DNA of 64,000 nucleotides from contig CAVOVI010000008.1 in NCBI GenBank assembly GCA_963699825.1, forward strand, positions 32,312-96,311, given 5' to 3'. The translations under genes were made by a program, and so were the position numbers. The notes below the pieces were generated by a model. The model made no database searches. It was not told where the DNA came from and saw only the letters and a list, made by a program, of their open reading frames with translations. Shown piece after piece: positions 27,762 through 40,312 of the stretch (position 1 is the first letter of the stretch; each line of letters opens with the position of its first letter). Source of the DNA: SPDF01 sp963699825 (GTDB taxonomy: Bacteria; Gemmatimonadota; Gemmatimonadetes; Gemmatimonadales; GWC2-71-9).

Positions 27762-28021
27762 CACGCCTCCTGCGCCGGCGTCACCTCGACGAGGTGCCGC
27801 ACCTTGAAGAGCATCCCGCGGACACCGGCCGAGTTGTCGAGCTCGACGGTCTGCTGGTGATGCCGAAGTCCGAGCGACGCCAGCGTCCGCCGCATGGTGT
27901 CGGCGTGGCCGATCCCGGAGCGGATCTGCTTGACCTTGATACGCTTCGCCGTCTTTTCGTCTGGAATCGTGGCGGCGTGGTGCTTGGGGCCCTGCCGCCC
28001 GACGACTGGATTGCGTCCCAT
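27761..28021 (-). CDS. rpmD: Ribosomal protein L30
   Basis: 86 residues and intact. The core KRIKVKQIRSGIGHADTMRR and TLASLGLRHHQQTVELDNS matches L30, ending with VRGMLFKVRHLVEV. It is about 25 residues longer than the usual 60, with an N-terminal MGRNPVVGRQGPKHHAAT extension. It sits between rpsE (3-base gap) and rplO as in the classic spc operon. Confidence 0.95.
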   Translation of the reverse strand: MGRNPVVGRQGPKHHAATIPDEKTAKRIKVKQIRSGIGHADTMRRTLASLGLRHHQQTVELDNSAGVRGMLFKVRHLVEVTPAQEA

Positions 28022-28024
28022 GGC

Positions 28025-28661
28025 TCAGCCCTCCTGACGCGGCTTGTAGCCGAGGTCGCTGACTTCGATGCCCCGCTCACGCGCCACCTGGCGTACCGAC
28101 ACCAGCCGCGAGAGCCCGTCCATCGTCGCGCCGACCATGTTGTGCGGATTCGGGGAGCCGAGGCTCTTGGTCAGGATGTCGGTGATGCCGGCGCACGCCA
28201 GCACCGTCCGGACCGGACCGCCCGCGATGACGCCGGTACCCGCGGACGGCGGGCTTGAGCAGCACCCGGCCGGCGCCGTGCTCGCCGATGATCTCGTGCG
28301 GGATCGTCGCGCCCGTGCGGGGCACCTCGATCATGTTCCGCTTGGCGGCGTCCACCGCCTTGCGGACCGCCTCCGACACTTCGTTGGCCTTGCCGGTCGC
28401 GACGCCCACCTTGCCCTTGCCGTCGCCGACGGCCACGAGCGCGTTGAACGAGAACCGCCGGCCGCCCTTGACGACCTTGGCGACGCGATTGATCGACACC
28501 ACGTTCTCGACGAGGTCGCTGCCCCGGTCCCGGTCGCGGTCACGCCGGGGTCCCCGGTCGCGATCGTTGCGGCCGCCGCGGCCACGCCGCTGCGGCTGCG
28601 AGGGCGCTTCCGTCGGCGCCTCGGTGGTGGTGCCTGGGACTGCTGCCTTTTCGTCAGCCAT
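28025..28661 (-). CDS. rpsE: Ribosomal protein S5 with charged N-terminal extension (one frameshift)
   Basis: About 211 residues. The S5 core includes VENVVSINRVAKVVKGGRRF, VGDGKGKVGVATGKANEV and AGTGVIAGGPVRTVLACAG. Before it lies a roughly 45-residue extension rich in Arg and Asp (QRRGRGGRNDRDRGPRRDR). One extra base near 28247 breaks the frame after LLKPA. S5 guards decoding accuracy in the 30S subunit. It starts one base from the rplR stop. Confidence 0.95.
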
Positions 28662-28662
28662 G

Positions 28663-29035
28663 CTAGAACTCCAGTCCGCCGGCGCGCGCGCCGTCGGCGA
28701 CCGCCTGCACGCGGCCATGGTACCGGTAACCTGCCCGGTCGAAGACCACCGTCGTGATGCCCGCGGCCTTCGCCTTCTCCGCGATGAGCTTCCCGACGGC
28801 CTTGGCGCGGGCCACCTTGCCCGTGCCCTCGACGGCGATCCCCTCGCTGTTGTCCGTCACGCCGAGGATCGTCACGCCGAGATCGTCGTTGACGAGCTGG
28901 GCGTAGATGTGCTTCAGCGACCGGAAGACCACCAGCCGCGGACGCTCCGGCGTGCCGGCGACCTTCTGCCGGACGCGGAGGTGGCGGCGGTAGCGCTGTT
29001 CCCGGCGCGTCTTCGGGTGCGTGAATCGCGCGCAT
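28663..29035 (-). CDS. rplR: Ribosomal protein L18 (frameshift near start)
   Basis: About 123 residues. The core RRHLRVRQKVAGTPERPRLV, VFRSLKHIYAQ and VVFDRAGYRYHGRVQAVADG is diagnostic of L18, the 5S rRNA binder. The conserved frame has a stop just upstream and no start. The ATG at 29035 (MRA) must join FTHPKTRREQRYRR through a one-base change near 29027. It lies two bases after the rplF stop. Confidence 0.93.
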
Positions 29036-29037
29036 GC

Positions 29038-29580
29038 CTACTTCGCTCCTGTCTTGCCGGCCTTACGCCGGACCTGCTCACCCTGGTACCGGATGCCCTT
29101 GCCCTTGTAGGGCTCGGGCGGCCGGACGGACCGGATCTCGGCGGCGACCTGCCCGACGAGTTCCTTGCTCGCGCCCTGGATCTGCACCACCGTGTTGTTC
29201 TCGACCGTGATCTTGATGCCCGTCCGGCGCCTTGAACGGCACCTGGTGCGACAGACCGACGATGAGGTTGATGCCGTACGGCTTCATCTCCGCCTTGTAC
29301 CCGACGCCCTGGAGCTCCAGGACCTTCTGGTAGCCCGGCGGTGACGCCCTCGACCATGTTGGCCACGAGCGTCCGCGTCAGGCCGTGCAGCGCCTTGTGC
29401 CGCTTCTCGTCGCTCGGGCGCTCGACGGTCACCTGCCCGTCCGCCATGGAGACGTTCATCTCGCCGGGCAGGTCCCGGGCGAGCTCGCCCTTGGGGCCCT
29501 TGACCGCGATCCGATTGCCCGTCGAGGGCCACCGTCACGCCCGCCGGAACCGCCACGGGCCGCTTGCCGATACGCGACAT
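29038..29580 (-). CDS. rplF: Ribosomal protein L6 (three frameshifts)
   Basis: About 180 residues. Pieces in order: MSRIGKRPVAVPAGVTVALD, then NRIAVKGPKGELARDLPGEM, ANMVEGVTAG, YQKVLELQGVGYKAEMKPYG and IKITVENNTVVQIQGASKEL, ending KGKGIRYQGEQVRRKAGKTG. Each of the three breaks (near 29522, 29335 and 29227) is resolved by removing one base. L6 sits near the sarcin-ricin loop of the 50S subunit. Confidence 0.95.
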
Positions 29581-29588
29581 GTCGCCTC

Positions 29589-29984
29589 CTACCAGACGAC
29601 GGCGAGGAGCTCGCCGCCGAGGTTGGCGGTGCGCGCCTCCGGTCCGTCATGAGGCCCTTGGGCGTCGAGACGATGGCCATGCCGAGGCCGTTCTTGACCC
29701 GGGGGATCTCGCGGCACTTCACGTAGCTGCCGGAGGCCCGGGGTCGAGACGCGCCGCAGCTCCCGGATCACCGGCAGCTCGTTGTGGTACTTGAGGTACA
29801 GCCGCAGCACGCCGCGACCGCCGTCCTCGAGCACCTTGCAGTCGGCGATGTAGTGATTGTCGCGAAGCAGGCGCGCCAGCTCGACCTTGAGCTTGGACAC
29901 CGGCACATCGACTCGCCGGTGGCCCGCGGAGCAGGCGTTCCGGATGCGAGTCAGCATATCCGCGACGGGATCTGTCATGCTCAT
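29589..29984 (-). CDS. rpsH: Ribosomal protein S8 (two frameshifts)
   Basis: About 131 residues. MSMTDPVADMLTRIRNACSA opens it; ELPVIRELRRVSTPGLRQ, YVKCREIPRVKNGLGMAI and VSTPKGLMTDREARTANLGG follow, ending GELLAVVW. The break near 29742 fits one extra base. The break near 29640 fits a missing base (GGG read as GG), one of few deletions in the window. S8 binds 16S rRNA early and in E. coli represses the spc operon. Confidence 0.95.
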   Translation of the reverse strand: MSMTDPVADMLTRIRNACSAGHRRVDVPVSKLKVELARLLRDNHYIADCKVLEDGGRGVLRLYLKYHNELPVIRELRRVSTPGLRQLREVPRDPPGQERPRHGHRLDAQGPHDGPEARTANLGGELLAVVW

Positions 29985-29999
29985 GTTACTTGCGTCCCC

Positions 30000-30185
30000 T
30001 TACCAACTGGCCTTGCGCACGCCCGGGATTTCCCCCTTCAGCGCGAGCTCTCGGAAGCAGATTCGGCAGAGGCCGAACTTGCGCAGGACTGCCCGTGACC
30101 GCCCACACCGCGCACAGCGGCGGACGGCGCGCACCTTGAACTTCGGCGTGCGCTTGGCTCGTTCGATCCAACTGGTCTTTGCCAT
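30000..30185 (-). CDS. rpsN: Ribosomal protein S14, zinc-binding type Z
   Basis: 61 residues and intact. CARCGRS and CRICFREL give the two CxxC pairs that mark the short zinc-ribbon form. The end IPGVRKASW is the family consensus. The window holds no long, cysteine-free S14. It lies between rpsH and rplE as usual. Confidence 0.97.
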   Translation of the reverse strand: MAKTSWIERAKRTPKFKVRAVRRCARCGRSRAVLRKFGLCRICFRELALKGEIPGVRKASW

Positions 30186-30220
30186 CGTCTCTCCTGGTAG
30201 CGCCCCACGGGCGCCGGTTA

Positions 30221-30896
30221 TCACGCCATCGGGACCGGCGTCTCGCCGCGGAACGGCCAGCCGAGCTCGCGGAGCAGCGCCATCGCCAGGTCGTCCCGCC
30301 CGGCGTTCGTCACCACCGTGATGTCCATCCCGTGGATCTTCTCGACCTTGTCGTAGTCGATCTCGGGGAAGATCATCTGCTCCTTGATGCCGATCGTGTA
30401 GTTGCCCCGACCGTCGAAGCTCTTGTTCGGCAGGCCGCGGAAGTCGCGGACGCGCGGCACCGCGATCGTGATGAACCGGTCGAGGAACTCGTACATCCGC
30501 GCGCCGCGCAGCGTGACCGAGGCGCCGACCGGCACGCCCGTCGCGGAGGCCGAAGTTGGCGATCGACTTCTTGGCGCGGGTGATGACCGGCTTCTGGCCG
30601 GTGATCAGCGCCAGCTCCGCGACCACCGCGTCGAGCAGCTTCGGGTTCTTGCTCGCCTCGCCCATGCCGACGTTCAGGACGATCTTGGTGATCCGGGGCA
30701 CCTGCATCGGGTTCGCGATGCCGAACTGCTGCACCAGGCGCGGCCGCACCACGGTCTCGTAGTACGTCTGCAGCCGGGGCGTGCCCTCGACGGCCTTCGG
30801 CGCCGAGTCGGTGGCCACGCCGGCGGCGGACCCCTTCTCCTTGCTCGCCTTCGCCGTGCCACCCGTCTTCGGGGCCTTCTCCTTCGTCGTCGCCAT
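30221..30896 (-). CDS. rplE: Ribosomal protein L5 with N-terminal extension (one frameshift)
   Basis: About 225 residues. The core runs RLQTYYETVVRPRL, VPRITKIVLNVGMGEA, ITGQKPVITRAKKSIANFGL, MYEFLDRFITIAVPRVRDFR and YTIGIKEQMIFPEI. Some 40 residues rich in Lys, Ala and Thr precede it, longer than in typical L5. One extra base near 30540 breaks the frame after LRDG. L5 binds 5S rRNA and contacts the P-site tRNA. Confidence 0.96.
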
Positions 30897-30897
30897 C

Positions 30898-31279
30898 TTA
30901 CCTGCTCCTCGGAATCGGCTGGCCGGACTTCACCGCGATGCGCTCGACCGTCCCGTCGTCGTCCCGCCGCCGGCGCACCCGCGTCGGGGCGTCGCTCTTC
31001 GGGTCGATCAGCATGATCTTCGAGTGATGGATCGGCGCCGGGAACTCGATGATCCCGCCCTCGGTGTTCTGCGTGGCGCGGCGGTGCCGCTTCACGATGT
31101 TCACCCCGTCGATCGCGATCCGTCCCGTCTTCGGGTACACGCGGAGCACCTTCCCCCGCTTGCCCTTGTCGTCACCGCGACATCACCTGGACGGTGTCGC
31201 CCTTGGTGACCGGCATGCTGTGGCGGACCACCGGCTTCTGCCGGACCCGCTTGGCCTTCTTGTACACGAGCGGCTTCAT
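30898..31279 (-). CDS. rplX: Ribosomal protein L24 (one frameshift)
   Basis: About 126 residues. MKPLVYKKAKRVRQKPVVRH leads to the KOW-type start MPVTKGDTVQVM, then RGDDKGKRGKVLRVYPKTGR and IVKRHRRATQNTEGGIIEFP. One extra base near 31176 breaks the frame between VQVM and RGDD. L24 starts 50S assembly. It lies between rplE and rplN, one base from each. Confidence 0.95.
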
Positions 31280-31280
31280 G

Positions 31281-31649
31281 TTACAGCACCTCCGGCGCCA
31301 GCGAGACGATCTTCATGTACCGCTTCTCGCGCAGCTCGCGCGCCACGGGACCGAAGATGCGGGTCGCCCGCGGCTCGCCCTTGTCGTCGATGAGGACCGC
31401 GGCGTTCTCGTCGAACCGGATGTAGGAGCCGTCCTTGCGGCGGGTCTCCTTCACGGTCCGGACGATGACCGCCTTGGCCACGTCGCCCTTCTTCACCTGG
31501 CCGGTCGGGATGGCGTCCTTGATGGCCACCACCACGGTGTCGCCGAGGCCCGCGTAGCGGCGCCGGCTCCCGCCGAGGACGCGGATCACCAGCGCCTTGC
31601 GGGCGCCGGAATTGTCCGCGATTCTGAGCATGCTTTCTTGCTGAACCAT
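31281..31649 (-). CDS. rplN: Ribosomal protein L14
   Basis: 122 residues and intact. MLRIADNSGARKALVIRVLG, DTVVVAIKDAIPTGQVKKGD, YIRFDENAAVLIDDKGEPRA and the ending REKRYMKIVSLAPEVL are consensus L14. MVQQESMLRIAD starts at 31649; the inner ATG is also usable. L14 forms an intersubunit bridge. Confidence 0.98.
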   Translation of the reverse strand: MVQQESMLRIADNSGARKALVIRVLGGSRRRYAGLGDTVVVAIKDAIPTGQVKKGDVAKAVIVRTVKETRRKDGSYIRFDENAAVLIDDKGEPRATRIFGPVARELREKRYMKIVSLAPEVL

Positions 31650-31668
31650 GTGTTCCTCGTTGCGTGAG

Positions 31669-31941
31669 CTACTTGGCCCGCTTGACGATCTCGGTCACGC
31701 GCCAATTCACGGTCTTGGCCAGCGGCCGCGTCTCCATCATGCGGACGGTGTCCCCCACCTTCGCGCCGTGCTCGTCCCGCGCCTTCACCGTGATGGTCCG
31801 GGTCATCATCTTGCCGTAGACCGCGTGCGCAAAGCGCCGGGTCAGCGTGACCGTCACCGTCTTCTGCATCTTGTCGCTCTTGACCACGCCGGTGCGGGTC
31901 TTCCGCTGCAGGCGCGTCGTCGCGGTCGTCTCGTCAGCCAT
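31669..31941 (-). CDS. rpsQ: Ribosomal protein S17
   Basis: 90 residues and intact. KTRTGVVKSDKMQKTVTVTL is the OB-fold opening; VGDTVRMMETRPLAKTVNWR is the conserved end. About 15 extra residues rich in Thr precede it. S17 is a primary 16S rRNA binder. It follows rpmC by nine bases. Confidence 0.98.
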   Translation of the reverse strand: MADETTATTRLQRKTRTGVVKSDKMQKTVTVTLTRRFAHAVYGKMMTRTITVKARDEHGAKVGDTVRMMETRPLAKTVNWRVTEIVKRAK

Positions 31942-31950
31942 GTTGTACCC

Positions 31951-32145
31951 TTACGCTTTGGTCGCGCGCGAGCGCAGGACCGTCAGGATCCGCGCGGTGT
32001 CCCGGCGCAACGTCCGGAACCGCATCGGGTTGTCAATCGACTCACTCGCCGACCGGAAGCGCAGCCGAAACCGCTCTTCCTTCAGCTCCGCGAGCTTGGC
32101 CTTCAGCTCGTCGTCGGTCAGCTCCCGCAATTCAGTCGCGTTCAT
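31951..32145 (-). CDS. rpmC: Ribosomal protein L29
   Basis: 64 residues and intact, two helices: MNATELRELTDDELKAKLAE and SIDNPMRFRTLRRDTARILT. The LKEERFRLRFRSA turn is typical. L29 lies at the exit tunnel where chaperones and SecY dock. It is three bases from rplP. Confidence 0.98.
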   Translation of the reverse strand: MNATELRELTDDELKAKLAELKEERFRLRFRSASESIDNPMRFRTLRRDTARILTVLRSRATKA

Positions 32146-32148
32146 CGC

Positions 32149-32564
32149 CTAGATCTCCTCGCGCTTGACGAACCGCGTCCGCACCGGCAGCTTGGCCTGC
32201 GCCAGCGCCAGGGCCTTCGCGCGCCAGTTCCTCGCGTCACGCCCTCGACCTCGAACAGCACGCGCCCCGGCCTCACCACCGCCACCCAGCCCTCGGGATT
32301 GCCCTTGCCCTTGCCCATGCGGGTCTCGGCCGGCTTCTTCGTGATCGGCTTGTCCGGGAAGATCCGGATCCAGACCTTGCCGCCGCGCTTCATCTCGCGG
32401 GTCATGGCCACACGCGCCGCCTCGATCTGCCGGTTCGTGATCCAGCCCGGATCGAGCGTCTTGAGGCCGAACTCGCCGAACGACACCGCGATGCCCCGCG
32501 AGGCGATGCCCTTGGTCCGGCCCTTGAACGTCTTGCGGAACTTGACCCGCTTCGGTGCCAGCAT
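32149..32564 (-). CDS. rplP: Ribosomal protein L16 (two frameshifts)
   Basis: About 138 residues. MLAPKRVKFRKTFKGRTKGI, TNRQIEAARVAMTREMKRGG and KVWIRIFPDKPITKKPAETR are consensus. Two extra bases (near 32235 and 32221) disrupt the end. Removing both gives EGVTEELARKALALAQAKLP, matching the family exactly. L16 organises the tRNA elbow and A site. Confidence 0.96.
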
Positions 32565-32569
32565 GGTCC

Positions 32570-33229
32570 TCAGGCCCCCGTGCTGTAGGTGCGGCCGGTC
32601 ATTTCCTCGACCACCTCACCCTTGAAGATCCAGACCTTGATCCCGATCGTGCCGTAGGTCGTCTTGGCCGTCGAGGTCGCGTAGTCGATGTCCGCCCGCA
32701 GCGTGTGGAGCGGCACCCGACCCTCGCGGTACCCCTCGGTCCGCGCGATTTCCGCGCCGCCGAGCCGGCCCGACACCCGCACGCGGATGCCCTGGGCGCC
32801 CATCCGCATCGCGCTCTGCACCGCGCGCTTCATGGCGCGGCGGAACGAGATGCGCTGCACCAGCTGGTGCGCGATGTTGTCGGCGACGAGCTGCGACGCG
32901 ATCTCCGGCCGCTTGATCTCCTCGACGTTGATCGCCGCTTCCTTGCCGGTCAGCTGGGCCAGCTCGTCGCGGAGCTTGTCCACCTCCGCGCCCCGCTTGC
33001 CGATGACCACGCCCGGCCGCCCGGTGTGGACCGTGACCGTCACCTTGCCCGGCTTCCGCTCGATGTGGATGTCGGCGATGGCCGCGTGCCCGAGCCGCGC
33101 CTGCAGGTACTTCCGGATCAGCTCGTCTTCCTTGAGCAGCGCCGGCATCTCCTTGGTCGCGAACCAGCGGGACCGCCACGGCTGGACGATGCCGAGCCGG
33201 AAACCGATCGGATGGGTCTTCTGCCCCAT
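32570..33229 (-). CDS. rpsC: Ribosomal protein S3
   Basis: 219 residues and intact. MGQKTHPIGFRLGIVQPWRS opens it; the KH domain has GRPGVVIGKRGAEVDKLRDE, and the C-terminal half has GAQGIRVRVSGRLGGAEIAR and YATSTAKTTYGTIGIKVWIF. S3 lines the mRNA entry site and helps unwind mRNA. Its ATG overlaps the rplV stop by one base. Confidence 0.98.
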   Translation of the reverse strand: MGQKTHPIGFRLGIVQPWRSRWFATKEMPALLKEDELIRKYLQARLGHAAIADIHIERKPGKVTVTVHTGRPGVVIGKRGAEVDKLRDELAQLTGKEAAINVEEIKRPEIASQLVADNIAHQLVQRISFRRAMKRAVQSAMRMGAQGIRVRVSGRLGGAEIARTEGYREGRVPLHTLRADIDYATSTAKTTYGTIGIKVWIFKGEVVEEMTGRTYSTGA

Positions 33230-33591
33230 TAGATGCTCCCCTTCGTGGCCACGTGAATCGTCACGTGGCTGGTGCGCTTGCGGATCGGGGTCGCGCGGCC
33301 CTGCGCCGCGGCCGTGAACCGCTTGAGCGGCTGCCCCATGTCCACCATGGCCTTCGACACATAGAGCGCGTCCACGTCGAACGCCTCGTTGTCCCGCAGG
33401 GCGAGCTGCTCGGCGTTCGAGACCGCCGACTTCAGCGTCTTCTCGATCTGCCGCGCCGCCAGCTTCTTGTTGAACTTGAGGATCGCGTACGCCTCATTGA
33501 CGTCCTTGCCGCGGATCAGGTCCGCGACGAGACGCATCTTCTGCGGCGACTGGCGCACCAGCCGCTGAATCGCTGTGCCTGGCATCGTCAC
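33229..33591 (-). CDS. rplV: Ribosomal protein L22
   Basis: 120 residues and intact. VRQSPQKMRLVADLIRGKDV, AYAILKFNKKLAARQIEKTL and GRATPIRKRTSHVTIHVATK are the family blocks. Its long loop lines the exit tunnel near the macrolide site. It overlaps rpsS at the start (ATGA) and rpsC at the stop. Confidence 0.98.
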   Translation of the reverse strand: MTMPGTAIQRLVRQSPQKMRLVADLIRGKDVNEAYAILKFNKKLAARQIEKTLKSAVSNAEQLALRDNEAFDVDALYVSKAMVDMGQPLKRFTAAAQGRATPIRKRTSHVTIHVATKGSI

Positions 33592-33878
33592 TCCGGCTTG
33601 GCCTTCTTGTCCGCCACGAGCTTGCCGCTGTGGCCGCGGAACAGGCGCGTGGGCGAGAACTCGCCCAGCTTGTGTCCCACCATGTTTTCCGTCACGTACA
33701 CCGGCACGAACTTGTTGCCGTTGTGGACGGCGAAGGTGTGCCCCACGAACTCGGGCAGGATCGTGCTCGCCCGGCTCCAGGTCTTCACGACCTTCTTCTC
33801 GTTCTTCTGGTTCAGGGCCTCGACCTTCAGGAGCAGTGCGTCCTGGACGAACGGGCCCTTCTTGATGCTACGTGCCAT
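33588..33878 (-). CDS. rpsS: Ribosomal protein S19
   Basis: 96 residues and intact. MARSIKKGPFVQDALLLKVE, WSRASTILPEFVGHTFAVHN and KFVPVYVTENMVGHKLGEFS are consensus. S19 forms the 30S head with S13. Its stop overlaps the rplV start. Confidence 0.98.
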   Translation of the reverse strand: MARSIKKGPFVQDALLLKVEALNQKNEKKVVKTWSRASTILPEFVGHTFAVHNGNKFVPVYVTENMVGHKLGEFSPTRLFRGHSGKLVADKKAKPE

Positions 33879-33896
33879 ATCAGAATCCCCAGTGGC

Positions 33897-34738
33897 CTAC
33901 TTCGTGGCCTTGCCGCGGCGACGGCCGCGCACGATGTGCTTCGTGGACGCCTTCTTGCGGTGACGCGTCTTCTTGCCCTCGGCCTTGCCCCACGGCGAGA
34001 CCGGCGGACGCCCGCCCGACGACTTGCCCTCGCCGCCGCCCAGCGGGTGGTCGACCGGGTTCATCGCGACACCACGGACCTGCGGCTTGATGCCGAGCCA
34101 GCGGCTCTTGCCGGCCTTGCCGATCGACAGCAGCTCGTGCTCCGAGTTGCCGACTTCGCCGATCGTCGCCATGCACCGGCCGTGAATCCGCCGCACCTCG
34201 GTGGACTTGAGGCGGAGCGTGACGTAGTCGCCTTCCTTGGCCACCACCTGGCAGCCCGACCCGGCCGAGCGCGCCATCTGGCCGCCCTTCCCGATCTTGA
34301 GCTCCACGTTGTGCACCATGGTGCCGAGCGGGATCTCGCGAGAGCGGCACCGCGTTGCCGAGCCGGATGTCCGACCCGGGCCCCGACATCACCGCGTCGC
34401 CCTGCTTCAGGCCGGTCGGGTGCAGGATGTAGCGCTTCTCGCCGTCGGCGTACACCAGCAGGGCGATGCGCGCGGTCCGGTTCGGATCGTACTCGATCTC
34501 CGCCACCTTGGCCGGAATCGCCGAACTTGTTGCGCTTGAAGTCGATCTTCCGGTACTGGCGCTTGTGCCCGCCGCCGCGGTGCCGCGACGTCATGTGCCC
34601 CTTGTTGTTCCGGCCGCCGGTCTTCTTGATCGGCTCCAGCAGGGACTTCTCCGGCGTGCCGCGCGTGATCTCGTCGAACCCGGAGACCGAGCGGAACCGC
34701 GTGCCGGCCGTCATCGGGCGGAACTGTCGAATGCTCAT
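33897..34738 (-). CDS. rplB: Ribosomal protein L2 (two frameshifts)
   Basis: About 280 residues. MSIRQFRPMTAGTRFRSVSG, GHKRQYRKIDFKRNKFG, IPAKVAEIEYDPNRTARIAL and YILHPTGLKQGDAVMSG run in order. The diagnostic GVAMNPVDHPLGGGEG, with the His needed for peptidyl transfer, is intact. Extra bases near 34519 and 34343 split the frame. L2 bridges the subunits and supports the catalytic centre. Confidence 0.97.
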
Positions 34739-34742
34739 TGGC

Positions 34743-35030
34743 TCAGCCCTCGAAAACCGGAAGCGTCTCGCCGTCCTTGAGGACGACGATGGCCTTCTTC
34801 CACCGGGCAGTCGTGCCCCGCGTACGGCCCCGGGTCACTTCGTTCCGCCGCATCTGCATGGTGCGGACGTTCGTCACGGTGACGCCGAACAACTTCAGAA
34901 GCGCATCCCGGATCTGGTACTTGTTCGCGTCGGGATGCACGTGAAACGCGTATTCCTTGCGCGCCTGGTAGGCCGCCGAGCTCTTCTCGGTGATCAGCGG
35001 CTTGACGATCACTTCATGCAGGGCGGGCAT
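34743..35030 (-). CDS. rplW: Ribosomal protein L23
   Basis: 95 residues and intact. MPALHEVIVKPLITEKSSAA, YAFHVHPDANKYQIRDALLK and the loop QMRRNEVTRGRTRG are consensus. L23 is the docking site for trigger factor and SRP at the tunnel exit. It touches rplD with no gap. Confidence 0.98.
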   Translation of the reverse strand: MPALHEVIVKPLITEKSSAAYQARKEYAFHVHPDANKYQIRDALLKLFGVTVTNVRTMQMRRNEVTRGRTRGTTARWKKAIVVLKDGETLPVFEG

Positions 35031-35856
35031 TTACTCGCTGCCTTTCTTCTTTGGCTCGGCCTTGCGGGCGGTGCTCCGCCGCGCGCCAGCCTTCGGAGCC
35101 TTGACCTTGGGCGCCTTCACCTTCGGGGCGGCCTTCTTCTTCTTCGGCGCGGCGGCCTTGGCCTTCGCCGCCTTGGCCGCCTTCGGCTTGGCCGCCTTCT
35201 TCGTCTTGGCCGGCGCGGCAGCCGCGTCCGTCGCGGTGCTCACCTCGCCACCCAGCGCCCCCTGCTCCACCACCAGGGCATCCGCCCACAGAATGTCGTA
35301 GGCCGAGGCGTCGGCGTAGGGCAGCACACCGGCGCGCGGCAGGTTCCGGGCGCTCAGGTAGGCCGCCGAGTTGATGCCGTGGGTCAGCACCAGCACCTTC
35401 CGCCCCTCGAAGCCCGAGCTTGGCCAGGAGCGCGGTCATCTGTTTGGTCTTGGGCGACTCGAACTCGAGACGCTCCACCACCGCGAGCAGGCCGTCGGCG
35501 GCACGGGCGTTGAGCGCCGACTTCCGCGCCAGCTGCCGGACCTTCTTCGGGATCCCCGTGCGGTAGTCGCGGGGGACCGGCGCGAACGCCACGCCGCCGC
35601 CCCGCCAGTGCGGCGCCCGCGTGGTGCCCTGCCGTGCGCGACCGGTGCCCTTCTGCTTCCAGGGCTTCTGGTTGCCACCCGACACTTCGGCCCGCGTCTT
35701 GGCCTTCTGCGTGCCCTGACGCTGGTTGTTCAGGTACACCTTCACGGCCTCGTGAAGGACCGGCTGGTGCACGGTGCCGTCAAAGGTCTCGGCCGGCAGG
35801 GCAAACGGCGTCTTCAGCTTGGCGCCTGCGGCGGAATACAGCGGAGCCTCAATCAT
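35031..35856 (-). CDS. rplD: Ribosomal protein L4 with long Lys/Ala-rich C-terminal tail (one frameshift)
   Basis: About 275 residues. The core includes GNQKPWKQKGTGRARQGTTR, PHWRGGGVAFAP and VLVLTHGINSAAYLSARNL, ending near YDILWADALVVEQG. After that come about 75 residues built of K, A and P (for example KTKKAAKPKAAKAAKAKAAA), not found in standard L4. One extra base near 35417 breaks the frame after LAKLG. L4 lines the exit tunnel and in E. coli represses the S10 operon. The start overlaps the rplC stop. Confidence 0.95.
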
Positions 35857-36477
35857 GGCGGCTCTTGCCTCCCTGCTTGGAGACGGTCACGATGCCGTTC
35901 TTCGAACCGGGGATGGCCCCGCGCACGAAGAGCAGATTCCGCTCGGCATCCACCTGCACGACCGTCAGGCCGAGCTCGGTGTGTCGTGCCGCGCCATGAT
36001 GGCCCGGCATCTTCTTGCCCTTGATGACGCGCGACGGATTGGTGCCCGGCCCGATGGAGCCCGGCTTCCGGTGCCGCGTGTTGCCGTGACTGGCCGGGCC
36101 GCCGCCGAAGCCGTGGCGCTTCACCACGCCCTGGAAGCCCTTGCCCTTGGTGGTGCCGGTCACCTTGACCCGCTCGCCCGCCGCGAAGATCTCGACCGTC
36201 ACGGTCGAACCCGCCGCCGGCGCGGTGTCACCCGCCACATCGAATTCCCGGATGATCCGGGGCGGCGACCTCGAGGCCCGCCACCTTCGCGTGCCCGAGT
36301 TCCGCCTTGCTGGCCCGCTGTCGCCTTCTGCGCGCCGAAGCCGAGCTGCACCGTGCCGGTCTTGACCTGCACGACCTGGCAGGGCCCCGCCTCGATCACG
36401 GTCACCGGCGTCGCGGTCCCGTCCTCGGCGAAGACCCGCGTCATGCCGAGCTTCCGGCCAATGAGTCCATTCGTCAT
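35849..36477 (-). CDS. rplC: Ribosomal protein L3 (two frameshifts)
   Basis: About 208 residues. MTNGLIGRKLGMTRVFAEDG opens it; VTVIEAGPCQVVQVKT, VKVTGTTKGKGFQGVVKRHG and PGSIGPGTNPSRVIKGKKMP follow. Extra bases near 36316 and 36260 split the frame; between them the frame reads RASKAELGHAKVAGLE. L3 helps organise the peptidyl-transferase entrance. It starts two bases after the rpsJ stop. Confidence 0.96.
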
Positions 36478-36479
36478 GG

Positions 36480-36788
36480 CTACTCGACCTTGATCTCGAC
36501 GTCCACGCCGGCCGGCAGGTCGAGCTTCGTCAGCGCGTCCACCGTCTGCGGGCGGGAGTCGTTGATGTCGAGCAGGCGCTTGTGGGTCCGGAGCTCGAAC
36601 TGCTCGCGGCTCTTCTTGTCCACGTGCGGGCTGCGCAGCACCGTCCACCGCTCGATCTTCATCGGGAGCGGAATCGGACCGGACACCTGGGCGCCGGTCT
36701 TTTCCGCCGTGCGCACGATGTCCGCCGCGGCCTGGTCCAGCACCACGTGGTCGAACGCCTTGAGGCGGATGCGAATCTTCTGAGCCAT
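36480..36788 (-). CDS. rpsJ: Ribosomal protein S10 (NusE)
   Basis: 102 residues and intact. MAQKIRIRLKAFDHVVLDQA, TGAQVSGPIPLPMKIERWTV and KRLLDINDSRPQTVDALTKL are consensus. S10 is a 30S head protein and, as NusE, couples ribosomes to NusG. It follows tuf directly, so the str and S10 operons are fused. Confidence 0.98.
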   Translation of the reverse strand: MAQKIRIRLKAFDHVVLDQAAADIVRTAEKTGAQVSGPIPLPMKIERWTVLRSPHVDKKSREQFELRTHKRLLDINDSRPQTVDALTKLDLPAGVDVEIKVE

Positions 36789-36850
36789 CGTTCTCTCGTT
36801 TCTGGTAGAGGCCGCGGGCGGATGCCCCCCGCGGCATGCCGTACGACTGC

Positions 36851-38056
<1,206 letters not shown>

Positions 38057-38106
38057 GGCTCGCTATCCTGTCGAGATGTGGGGAGTCTGCTGAGTGCCTC
38101 TCGGCC

Positions 38107-40207
<2,101 letters not shown>

Positions 40208-40312
40208 ACGGTCCCTGTCTCTAGTCTCTATTCAGCGAAAAAGCGGGGCGACCGAGCCGGGCAGATGCCCGTGGTATCGCTCCGCGCACGTCCGGGCATT
40301 CACCCGAGACGA

